From positions 13,438,376-13,502,375 of the forward strand of contig JASKMD010000003.1 of NCBI GenBank assembly GCA_030144725.1: DNA of 64,000 nucleotides. The letters are read 5' to 3'. The position numbers and the translations under genes are program-made. Position 1 is the first letter of the stretch, and each line of letters opens with the position of its first letter. Below are positions 1 through 10,600 of this stretch, one piece after another. The notes below the pieces were generated by a model. That model was given only the letters and a program-made list of their open reading frames with translations. It ran no database searches and was not told the origin of the DNA. Source of the stretch: Haematococcus lacustris. Its lineage: Eukaryota > Chlorophyta > Chlorophyceae > Chlamydomonadales > Haematococcaceae.

Positions 1-45
1 GTCGTCGTCGGAGTCCTCGAAAGCCAGCGGGTCCGGACCCGCCAT
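1..45 (-). CDS. 5' end of an unknown protein-coding gene (partial)
   Basis: Reading the minus strand from an ATG at 45-43 gives an open frame to the window edge, beginning MAGPDPLAFEDSDDD. The sequence is acidic and in-frame Asp codons run off the edge. The gene points away from SIR and shares its upstream region. Only 15 residues are visible, so no family can be named. The call rests on the clean ATG, the open frame and the divergent arrangement, and the stretch could still be chance. Confidence 0.45.
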   Translation of the reverse strand, partial: MAGPDPLAFEDSDDD

Positions 46-320
46 GTCCCCCGTCACAAACTACCAGGTCTGTGTCAAATGGAACTTGAGCGAACTTCCC
101 TTCATTGAGCCATGAAGTGCAATGGCTCAGTAAGGAACAACAATCAAACCGGCATAGAAATGGCAAACAACGTAGCGGTGTAGCTCTAGATACGGCTGTG
201 GCCCAGGGGTAGCTTGACGGGGGTCTCGCGAGGCACGCAAAATGAGTGACCGGGACAAAAACAATGAGCCATGGATATGAAGCCAACCCAGCTTGCACTT
301 GAGCTGCATTATTATACATT
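46..320. promoter_or_regulatory. Intergenic region between divergent genes, presumed bidirectional promoter
   Basis: The 275 bp between the minus-strand ATG at 45 and the SIR ATG at 321 must hold both 5' UTRs and promoters if both genes are real. An AT-rich patch (attattatacattatgg) lies directly at the SIR start. I see no other recognisable element. Confidence 0.4.
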
Positions 321-3300
321 ATGGCCAACATGGGCTCTCTGTACCGCGGGCGCCACTCCCTGGCAACCGACGGCGCGGTGGCGCGAGGCAAGCTGGTTGT
401 TGTCAACGTTGCCACGCCAGTAAAGAATCCTGCGCAGCGGCTGGCTAAGCGTAGTAAGGTGGAGCTCATCAAGGAGAAGAGCGACTACTTGCGCCACCCA
501 TTGATGGAGGAGCTTGTGAACGAGCACCCATATATAAGCGAGGAGTCGGTGCAACTCATGAAGTTTCACGGCAGCTATATGCAAGACGACCGTGAAAAGC
601 GGTCTTTTGGGGCTGGCAAGGCTTACATGTTCATGATGCGCACCCGCCAGCCTGCTGGCGCTGTCACAAACCAGCTATACCTGGCGATGGACGATTTGGC
701 AAACCAGGTGCGACCTTTTGTTGGCAACGTGACAGCTTCCAGCAGTTTCATAGCCTGCACGTGTGGCTGCGCGCAGTTTGGCAATGGCACGCTGCGATTG
801 ACGACACGGCAAGCCTACCAGCTGCACGGTGTCTTGAAGAAGGACCTGAAGACAGTTTTCTCTACTGTCATCAAGAACATGGGGTCTACTCTGGCAGCCT
901 GCGGGGACGTGAACAGAAATGTCATGGGGCCTGCTGTGCCCTGGGTCAACAAGCCTGAGTATGTCCTGGCCCAGAAGTATGCCAACGACATTGCAGACTT
1001 GCTGGCACCACAGTCAGGAGCGTACTATGATGTGTGGTTGGATGGGGAGAAGTTCGTGTCAGTGTACAAGGAGGCAAGTGGGTTTCCATGCATGCAGAGT
1101 TTGCTTCTGTGCTGGAAACAAAGTGAGCATCCCCATTGTGCCACCCTTTGTAGCTTTCCATGGCACTCTTCACATTGTGATGTATGCTTCATGGATGATG
1201 CAGGATGCCAAGGTTGCCACTGACCGCGCTTTCAACAAGTTTGGCACCAACTTTGACAACAGCCCTGAGCCCATTTATGGCGCACAATTTTTACCACGCA
1301 AGTTCAAGGTGGCAGTGACAGTGCCCGGCGACAACAGTGTGGACCTGTTTACAAACGACTTGGGCATCATCGTCATCACAGACGACAAGGGAGAGCTGCA
1401 GGTACGATATCAGCAGTGATGCATGCCACCCTTTTACACCTGTAGTTCAGTGCTCTCAGCTGGCTTGTTGTGGAGTAGGTGTGCTGCTGCAGCCTAAAGC
1501 AAGTCAGGTCCTGGCGCTGCTGTAGGGCTTCAACATCACTGTGGGGGGCGGCCTGGGGCGCACCCACCGCAATGAGGACACATTCCCACGCATCGCTGAT
1601 CCGCTGGGTTTTGTGCACAAGGACGACATCTTCCATGTGGTGAGTTAACACATGCAGGGTGCAGCACAGCCTGGGGCCTAAGCTTTTCGTTGGACAGCTG
1701 CAGCTGACTCATGGTTGACAGCAGTGTTGACAGCAGTGTTAACGGCAAGCAGTTCTGGCGTGAGAAGACATCAGGATCAAAGCTTACTCATGGTTGCCTG
1801 AGGTTGCGCTGTGTGACGCTGTTGAGCAGCCTGGGGTGGTTGCGTAGTGTTCATGCTGGTGTGGGCAATGCGTGCAGGTGAAGGCCATTGTAGCCACCCA
1901 GCGTGACTATGGGCGTCGTGATGACAGACGGCAGGCACGCATGAAGTACCTGGTGCACGAATGGGGGATTGACCGGTTCAGGTGAGGGTAGCCAGCAACA
2001 CGGGGGCTGTGAAGACGCACCCTGTGCACATGCAGCCTGAGGGGCACAGTGCTGGGGGTTAGTAGCAAGCAGTGTGCAGTGGTAGATGTGTAAGGGGCTG
2101 GAGCTGCAAGCATCCGGTTAGAGTGGAGTGCATCTGCCCAGCCCCACCAGCTGGTTGTTGCTGGCAGGTCTGTGGTGGAGCAGTACTTGGGCAAGAAGAT
2201 GGAGGCATTCAAGCCCATGCCCAAGTGGGAGTTCAAGGACTACCTGGGATGGGGCGAGCAAGGCGATGGCAAGCTGTACTATGGCATCTATGTGCAGGTC
2301 TGTGCTTAGCACCTTAAAAGTGCGGAGCTGGCTGTCGTGTATTGTGCCACCAGGAGATGGCTGCTAACGGCGTGTGGCAAAAGGCGTGTGCTGGTGACAG
2401 CTGTTTGTGGCTGCATCCATGGTGCTGACTGTGACCCATGCTGTCATGCTGTCATGCCCATACTCACAGAATGGGCGTATCAAGGGAGAAGCCAAGAAAG
2501 CACTCCGTGCTGTGATTGAGAAGTATGGCATCCCTGTTACCATCACTGCAAACCAGAACTTGATTCTGCGAGAGCTGGAGCCGGCCTGGAAGGCTGACGT
2601 GGCGGCCACCCTGGCTGCTGCAGGCGTCAAGGACGTGGCGGAATGGGACTCCATAGAGCGGTCGGTGGCACCAAGCAGCAATAATAAGTGTGATGGTCAA
2701 GTCTGACAACCTGACTATCCTGCTGGCTGGTGATATGTTGTGTGCCACGCTGCTACAGGCCAGGCAAAGCTGCCAAGCTAGGGAGGCGATGCTGTGTGGA
2801 TGCTGCCCACTGAAACCTGCCTGTTGTTACTGCCTTGCCTACGTCGCGGCATTTGACCTCTTGGTGTGACTAACCTGTTTTCCCTGGCTGCTGTTGCAGG
2901 ACCAGCATGGCCTGCCCAGCGCTACCCCTGTGTGGCCTGGCCACCACAGAGGCTGAACGCGCTCTGCCTGACATCAATGTGCGCATCCGCGCAGCCTTTG
3001 TGAGGGCTGGCTTGCCGGCTGACCAGCACCTGGTGGTGCGCATGACGGGCTGCCCCAATGGCTGCGCGCGGCCTTACATGGCAGAGATGGGCTTTGTGGG
3101 AGACGGACCCAACAGCTACCAGGTGAGCGGCCTAGGACTAGGAGCCTAGTATTAGGAGCACAGCTGCTTAGGAGCAGCTGGGTGTATTGATTCATCCAGC
3201 TACCCCTGTTAGCAAGCAGCCTGGTGTATGTGTGCAGCTATTCACTCCTGCTGCTTGCACAAGGCTGCTCCAGTTAAGTTGCTTGGTGTCGAGGGTGGAG

Positions 3301-4212
3301 GTGCCGCGTATTGTGTGCATGTTTTTACACTCAACTGTGTAAAACGATGTTGACGTGTGCAATGTTGACTGGGTGCTGTGGCATGTAGATGTGGCTGGGA
3401 GGCAACAACAACCAGACCCGGCTGGCAGAAGTGTACGCAGAGCGGATCAAGGTCAGGACTTGGCAGCAGCATGTGAAAGCCGCAGAGCACACAACCTGCT
3501 GCATTTGACAGGCTGCAGTGCAAGGCAGTTGTTCTTAGTGCTGTGTTTGTTTAAAGTGACCATGCCCACGTTCCTGCATGTGTGGACTACCGTGGTTGCT
3601 TGGGAGCGAAAGGGCCCGGGCCCTCTTAAGCCAGGGTAGGGGAGGGAAGGGCCACACAGGCTTTTCCAGGCTTGACATTGGCTGTCCATGATAGTTGCTA
3701 TCTTGACCCACCGCAGCCCATTCCCATCCTGCATCATTGCCCCATACCTCGATTCGCACCCAGCGTTGGCTACCCACCAGCTCCGCCGCCAGTGCTGCCA
3801 CCAGCGCCGCTTAGCTGTGCTACCCTGCACTGCGCCTTAGGTCCGGGACCTAGACCCCTGGCTGGAGTCCCTCTTCTCAGCCTATGCTGCTGGGCGCGTG
3901 AAGGGTGAGGGATTTGGCGACTGGGTAGCCCGCTCCGGTTTGGTCGCAGTCAGGGTGGCTCATGACCAGGCTAGAGCAGCCCTGGACGCAGCTGCAGCAG
4001 CCAAGGCCCCCAGCACCAATGGTGTGGCGCAGCCCAGCGCCCCAGCTACCCCCCGCGGGTCAGGGGGTGGAACAGCCACCCTTGTGAAGCCAGCAGTGGC
4101 AGTGGACCCCACCACCCTGGCGGCCTTGGAGGTGGCGGCCAAGGCCCAGGGGTTGACACTGGCGCAGTACACAGCGGAAATTGCAAAGCAGTTGGGTGGC
4201 AGCAAGCAGTGA
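321..4212 (+). CDS. SIR: Ferredoxin-dependent sulfite reductase, chloroplast
   Basis: Reduces sulfite to sulfide with six electrons from ferredoxin, in plastid sulfur assimilation. Ten exons fit family homology: 321-707, 777-1073, 1204-1401, 1526-1639, 1878-1981, 2168-2297, 2470-2660, 2900-3122, 3389-3451, 3841-4212, giving about 692 residues. The first intron (69 nt) keeps the frame open and could be missed. The second intron has a GC donor (gag|gcaagt). The siroheme/4Fe-4S ligands are intact: C-x5-C in ACPALPLC and C-x3-C in TGCPNGC. Other family blocks seen are [26 protein letters not shown] and [10 protein letters not shown]. The roughly 48 residues before KRSKVE fit a transit peptide. 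The C-terminus extends about 80 residues past the last plant-conserved block with an Ala/Pro-rich linker and a helical end. Assignment is firm; the N-terminus could include an unseen exon. Confidence 0.96.
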
Positions 4213-5860
4213 TTCGCTCGGCTGTCATGGCAACAGCAGCCTATTACGTCATGGCAGCAGGCAGCAAAGCAGCTGCGTGTTGCAACCATGTGACGGCATT
4301 GCAATGAACTTGTAGAGCACTTGTTGTGCAGGTTGGTGGGCACATGGTGCAGTGCAGCAGCAGGGCAAGCATGGCAGTGGCTTTGTGTTGTTGTAGACCA
4401 AGGCATAGTCTGACAGCAGTCCCCACGGGTGTTGTGATGGTATGTATGGGTTGCACTGCACTTGATCAGCTGCATTGGTGCAGCTGGTAGCAAGGGCAGG
4501 GCTCCATGATGTGCTCCTGCCATGCTCTAGTTGTTATGAGAATGTTAGTTTTCTAAAATGCCAGTGCGTACGTGCATGGTGGCATGGTTGTCGATTGGAC
4601 AGATGTTTCGTGGACATTGACTTTGTCGGAGGCATAGCCGGTACAAGGTCAACAATCAGAGCATGTGGTTCGAGTTCTGACGCTCAGTTTGACTTTGTGA
4701 TAGTCAGGGCTGTGCATATACATGTGCTCCATCTTTTAATCTTGGTCGCGACGCCATGTGAACTACATGCATCTGTGGGTTACCATTAGGTGAATCGTCG
4801 ATCGGAGGGTATAAGGGCTTCGAACTGCCTCATTCACATCATCAAGAAAGTACGAATTAATTGTGCACAGCGCACATCATGCGCACAGGGTACGAACGCT
4901 GGGTAGGAGGGTGAAGAGAATCCTTTTACGGAAACATCCAGCAACCTGACCCTTGCAACCTTGGTCAGGCTTTGGTAAGGCGCAGCCCGAAAACAGTCCG
5001 GAGTGCCTTATTTATACCATCAAGAGAGTGCCACTTTATTGCTCATTGGCGGGCTGAGATGTGATTGTACTTCCTGCTCGATGCCAGGCGCAATTCACTT
5101 GTTGATGCCAGGCGCAGTTCACTTGTTGATGCCGCTACACACCACTGGTGCAATCGATGATGAGCAGCTGAGGTGTGTCCGCAATCGCTTGCGCCGGCAT
5201 GACCTCACTCGCTAGAGTAAACGCGCCGCTTGCCAGGAGACGCACGTTGATTCGCAGCTGCCAATGTGATAAACGCTATCAAAAAAGGTGCAGTATTGAG
5301 CCAGTATTTGCATGAAGATTACCAACCCCACGTTGGGACATCCTGAGTGCAAGTCAGGCGTTCCCAACTACTTGAAAACCACCCCCCTGTGTTATGAAGC
5401 CCGTGTCTCCGCAACCACTCAGTCAAAAATACATGTAAATAGTGCTTTGAACAGAGGAGACTCATAGCTACGAGATGGCAGACGCAGCAAAAACTATATC
5501 GCTCTCAGCGGTGCTCAGTGCCTGCCCAAACATCGACATTTGAATTCAAGCGATTTCGCCCCATGCGAGGCGCGCCGCACTAGCACGCTTCGCCGCACTG
5601 TTGTGAGTGGCACCTGCAACGCGCGGCAGCAGTCGGAAAATGTTTTGCTTTTGGCATGTGCTTCTGCCGTGCCAATAGGCAAGGGGATGATAGCCAACAC
5701 ATCGGTGACTTGAGTGGTAAGTCGGCCTGCCCCAGCTGCAGCCTCAGCCCCAGCCCCAGCTGTTGCCCCATCCGCTGCCCTACAAGCTGCAGCCTTGATG
5801 TTGTTAGGGCAATGCAGATAGCCAGCGCTTGGCGAGTTGTTTAGTGCATTGAGATGGGCA
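4213..5860. other. Gene-free stretch after SIR
   Basis: I see no supported gene. The first few hundred bases presumably hold the SIR 3' UTR, but I found no TGTAA signal close to the stop. From about 4,560 the base composition becomes more AT-rich than in the genes. The stretch holds one half of a 40-bp repeat (5,309-5,347) and short tandem copies of a motif ending cttgttgatgcc near 5,095-5,130. Confidence 0.5.
5309..5347 (+). repeat. Copy 1 of a 40-bp dispersed direct repeat
   Basis: The segment starting gcatgaagattaccaacccc recurs with few changes at about 7,147-7,186, in the same orientation. The second copy directly abuts the Fanzor fragment at 7,155-7,508, so the repeat may belong to a mobile element end. 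Its origin is not resolved. Confidence 0.6.
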
Positions 5861-5863
5861 CTA

Positions 5864-6334
5864 CCGTACTCTCCCTTTTGATTCGCGAGGCCTCGAAAAC
5901 TATAATTAAATACTCTTTCCCGATCCAAAAAAAACATTGTTTACTTTTTCCCGATGCAAAAGTTGCAGCAAAACACAACTTTGATAACGTAAGTGAGCTT
6001 ATAAATATTCAAGACAGCCATTCCTTGCATGACATGTCAATCCTCCGTGGACACTTTCTGCACAGGTCACCAAGTCAAACCACCCGATCACCAAGTCACA
6101 GCCGCTGTGCAAGGGCCATCTTCGTGTTGGTCAACCTAGCGTAGCAGATTTTCGGCTGCGTCGTCGGCACTGATGCCACGGACCACGAAGCGGTCCATCG
6201 CAACACCATTTACGCAGGTCAAATAATTGTTTGACCACTTCGCGATTCAGCCAATAATCACATTGTTTACTCGTTCGCGATTTCGCGAGGCCAGAAAAAC
6301 GATTCGCGGACGCGAATCAAAAGGGAGAGTACGG
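5864..6334. mobile_element. TA-flanked non-autonomous DNA transposon (MITE-like), copy 1
   Basis: Ends are a perfect 24-bp terminal inverted repeat: 5,864-5,887 (ccgtactctcccttttgatt then cgcg) and its reverse complement at 6,311-6,334. TA dinucleotides flank both sides (5,862-5,863 and 6,335-6,336), the target duplication typical of Tc1/mariner-type elements. At 471 bp no transposase frame is evident. The right third (about 6,150-6,334) is homologous to the right end of the element at 15,791-16,731, including the block around ctgatgccacggaccac. Confidence 0.88.
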
Positions 6335-6336
6335 TA

Positions 6337-7150
6337 TGCGCCTTGCTTAATCTCTTCTTCTTCATGGTTAGGGATCGAGAGGTTTGGGGTGAGTGGCTGA
6401 GCGGGGCTACGGGCTTGGCTCGGGGTGATGGGGGGTGAAGGATAAGGAGATGGGTGAAGGAGAGGTAGGGGGGAGGAGGCGAGGAGAAGGAGAGGTAGGG
6501 GGGAGGCTGGGCTGCTGGGAGGAGGGGCTACTGGGAGCTGGGCGGTGAAGACAAGGTTGGGAGATGGTGGGTCAAGCTGTGTTGGTGGTGGCCACGTGGC
6601 GGAGTGGTAAGCCAAGCTCGGTCGGCTCCTCGTGCACCTGTAGCCATCAGCATGTGTACCTTGTAAGGGGTCAATCTTTTCACAAACAAACCCAATGATT
6701 GAGTTGCATAGTACCACGGACGCGTGAATGAGTATGCTATAAACAATCTGTGTGAGGTCAGGCTGTTGTTCAATGGTCCAAAACATAAAGCGGATCATAG
6801 CTGGAGGGGGTGACTAGTCCCTACTGTGCCGCCCACCATTACAGCGATGTAGCGCTGCCGTCAACACTTAAGGGAATCTTCACATCCTCGCCAAGCGGCC
6901 TGCACCATCAGGAAGCTCGCGCAGCCATGTTTGCCGACATGTCGTGCATCGCTAACGGATAGCCAAGGACGTAGCTTACCAGTGTAGCTAACCACGGTCT
7001 GTGATTGGGACACATCCGGGGTCACATGTGGCTGCCCGCATCGAAAGACTCCGTTTGCAATTCCAGTCTTACATCATACGCGCCATATCACATTGCAGCA
7101 GACGCAACAAACGTTACTTCAAATGGGAGTAGATGGGTGACAGTTGCATG
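6337..7150. other. Gene-free stretch, partly purine-rich
   Basis: Bases 6,350-6,560 are a long G/A-rich tract (gggtgaaggagaggtagggg-like units). Bases 6,600-7,150 are of ordinary composition. No frame here resembles a known protein. The tail holds the second 40-bp repeat copy (about 7,147-7,186). Confidence 0.45.
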
Positions 7151-7154
7151 AAGA

Positions 7155-7508
7155 TTACCAACCCCATGTTGGAAACGCCTGAGTATTGGGCAGGGGCAGG
7201 GTGGTGCTGAGCTGGGGCAGGGTGGTGCTGAGCTGGGGCAGGAGGGGGTTGGGCGGCACCTCATGGCACCACTTCAGGCCCCGCACACACTTAGCATGCC
7301 GCAGGCTCCAGGCTGAGCGAAGAAGCCGGTGGTTGACCTGGCCTGCTGGGGGTACCCAGTCTGCGGGCCTAGGCTGGTTTGGCGGCAGGTGCAGCTCACA
7401 TGGCTGGCGGGCGTGCACAGACGAGCTGACACGGCTGGTGCGGAACTCGTCCACGATCACAAGCCTGTCAGGCCGTTCAAACGTGTTGGGCCAGCTGGGC
7501 TGCTCCAC
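7155..7508 (-). pseudogene. Fanzor (TnpB-like nuclease) fragment, RuvC-II and zinc-finger region
   Basis: The minus frame reads RPDRLVIVDEFRTSR, then VHARQPCELHLPPNQ and a stretch ending VRGLKWCHEVPP. VDEFRTSR fits the RuvC-II segment of Fanzor/TnpB proteins, where the Glu is catalytic. The rest aligns with the better copy at 62,745-63,612 (QVEHCLVRPAWS, VRGLMWCPVV). Where a zinc-finger Cys pair is expected after the TS motif this copy has serines (RVSSSVH), so it is probably dead. No RuvC-III or start codon is attached. Confidence 0.7.
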
Positions 7509-7684
7509 CGAGTGGGGCGGACATAGTATCCATTACAATACATCCATTACTGCACTGTACTTGCTGTCTAAAGCTGTCTAAACTGACAATAATCAATGGC
7601 ACGGCAGCAACATGCAATGGCACGGCGGCTCTGCTCCGCTGCGCAGCCAGGGCAGGGGTGGTGGGCGCCAGGTCCAGCACCTGC

Positions 7685-10600
7685 TCAGACAGCAGACAGC
7701 AGACTGCGGGTGGTGCCAGCCATGCGGGCCAGCAGCCGCTCCTCGTCCCGCGCGCCCCACACTAGGCACAGAGTGTGTCGCAGGTAGGCCAACACTCCCG
7801 CCACCTTGCCGGCCAGCGAGCAGCAAGGGATGGGTTCGGGTGCTCCAAACAGTGGCATGCCCCTCTGCTGCTGTTGCAACTGCACACCACACACGCACAA
7901 GCACCCTGGTGCGCCCTCTGGTGGGATTTGAGCCCAGACCAGGTAGCTGGTGGTCGGTGGTTGGTAGCTGTGGGTGAGCCCTGATAAATGATCGGGGGGC
8001 TGAGTACGTTATGTATAGTATAGTGTCGGAGGCCAAGCTGTTACGGGAAAATAACGACCGAGACCTCGTCGAAAGTTGCAGTAAACGATGAGGCGTAGCC
8101 GAGTCGTTTACGCAGCTTGAGACGAGGCCGACAATGCGGACATACCCACCGAGGCGCAGCCTCGCCCCCCACCATGCCGCTCACACCACACAACCAGTTC
8201 AGGGCAGCGCGGTCAGAGGGCGGTGTGGGCGGGCAGATGACACTGCAGATGAGTCCTGCGACACAAGCCCCTTGTCCGCCCTTTACAACCTTGGATCCTT
8301 AAAGCCGGGACCACCCCCTGTGCTGCCGCTGGGCTCTGGCAGCAACAAGGTAGAATCGGAAATGAGCCATGCACACATCGAGCTTTTCACGTCTCATTCT
8401 CACGGCTCAGTCACAGGGTCTCTGGCTCTGTTTGACTGGCTTTAAAGCTCTTACTAGGCCAGTTAGGCTTATCAGACTTTGCGAGCAGCTATACAAAGAA
8501 GCAGGAGAAGCAGAAGAAGCAGAAGCAGAAGACAAAGACGAAGACAAAGGTGATGACTACTCCGGCCTGGAAGCCGGCATGCAAACCCTGGTTAGCAGCG
8601 ATACAAGCTTTGCAAGCAGCTATACAGCAGCCGCTGCCTGGGTACAGGCAGCCAGGAAAAGGGGCAGGGGCAGGAGCAGGAGCGGAGGGCAGCCTGGTAC
8701 TCACTGAGCTGTACAGCGTGAAGTAAGGGTGCGGGCCCTGCACTGCCTGCCCACTGTCAGCCTCCTGGCCCAGCACCGCAGCTAATTGCTCAGGCAGGGA
8801 CTCTGCTGCTGGTGGGTTGATCTGTGCAGACGCCATGTAAGCACGCAGGGAGTTCACAAATGGAAACACAGAGTGGGGCCCGGCTGTCACCTGTGGACCT
8901 CACCTTGCACAAGGCAGTCCGGGCTCGTTTATCAGGCCTGTTGACATGGGAGTGCTAGCTGCTGGCTGTAGGTCGTTGGCAGATGTAGGCCCCCCTCCAT
9001 TCCCCCCTCCCCCTCCATTCCCCCCTCCCCCTCCATTCCCCCCTCCCCCTCCCCCTCTCCCTCCCCCTCCCCCTCCCCCTCCCCTTCCCCCTCCCCCTCC
9101 CCCTCCCCCTCCCCCTCCCCCTCCCCCTCCCCCTCCCCCTCCCCCTCCCCCTCCCCCTCCCCCTCCCCCTCCCCCTCCCCCTCCCCCTCCCCCTCCCCCT
9201 CCCCCTCCCCCTCCCACCAGGTCAGCCAGGCGAGCCACAGCCTCCAGCCAGTCCTCCAAGTTCAGGCCAGCAGCCCGGCTGCGCTGCTGCACCTCGTCCA
9301 CAAGCACTGCCTGGCTCTGGTGAAACAGCAATGCAGCGGCATGCACGTCCACCCCTGTGTGCACGCCTGCACACCAGGGGCACCTAATGCCTTGCCACCG
9401 CTGACTACCACTATAGAGGCCGCCTTGCTCTTTCACTCAGTGGTCTTGTAGGGAGCGCCTCGCCGCATTCAGTCTCTGGCACCACGCACCCAGGAGGTTG
9501 AAGGTGGCGAGGATCTCTAGCCAGTCTTCGAGAATGAGGCACCGGGTGCTGGATTTGGCACAAAAGAGGGAGAAGAGTGACCTGCGCGTGTTGCCATTGT
9601 GTGAGGAAAAGTCATTGCTGGGCGCATGCGTAGATCTGTAAGGTGATCCCCAGCTGAAGACCAGCAACTCTAGAGCAAGCAAGAAAGGGAGGGAGGGAGG
9701 GAAGGAGGGACGCGGAGGAAGGTGGCAGGAGGGAGGGCGGGAGGGCAGGAGGGTGGGCGGGAGGGTGGAGAGAGCCAAGCTGAGGGAGCACTGTGGTAGG
9801 GGTGCAACCCTGCCTGGCCCCGGTCTTTGCACCTCAGCAGCGGCAAAGCGGCCTTCAGCGCATGCTCTGTGCTGCTGGTGTACAGCTGCTCCATGCGGAA
9901 GCTGTGGGGAAGGTGGCAAGCTGCTGGCGCCAGGTTTGCCTGAGACGCAGCGCATGCACACAAGGACGAGGACACCCAGGCTGTGAGTCACACCTGCGGG
10001 CACATGATCTGCAGGGGGAGGCAGGTGCAGCACCTGCTGCTTGCTGCACTGAGGTTGGCGAAGCCCTAGTGCAGCAGCTAACAGCTGGTGCCCGCCTCTC
10101 CTCTGCACATTACACCCATGCACCACAAGTCAAACATTGAAACCTTGCATGACCCATGACCACATGCCATACCACATGCGGCACCTTGCCCACATAGAAG
10201 CCATGGCAGGCCATGTCCCCCTCGCACTCCACCCTGCCCCCATGCGGCCACTGACCTGCAGCTCCTGAGTCAGCACCAGCAGCGCCTCCGCCGTGTCCGG
10301 CACCGTGTGGGTCAGCACATGGCGGGCCAGGGCCAGGCGCACCAGCAGCTCGTAGAATTCGAACCTGCAGCGCCACCAGGACCAGCTGGACACTGCCTCG
10401 CCCCCCAGGACCCCCAGGTGAGGCAGGCCAGGCTCCTGTTGGGCACCGCAGCCTCTGACCCCTATCCCTGCCCACCAGGGCTACCTACCACCATAATTTT
10501 ATCAGGGCTGGCTGCACTCCACTGCAGCTGGACAAGGCAATAGAGCCTCATGCCCTCCACACACCTCCCACCCTCGTAGCGGAACAAGTCGGGCGGAACA

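Noticed and set aside
6247..6798. Minus-strand 183-residue frame as a gene
   Set aside because: It runs through the purine-rich tract and into the end of the TA-flanked element. Composition explains the open frame.
8900..9436. Long polyglycine or polyproline frames across the CCCCCT array
   Set aside because: A hexamer array keeps frames open on both strands without coding meaning. Only the flanking LNLEDWLEAVARLADL segment looks real.
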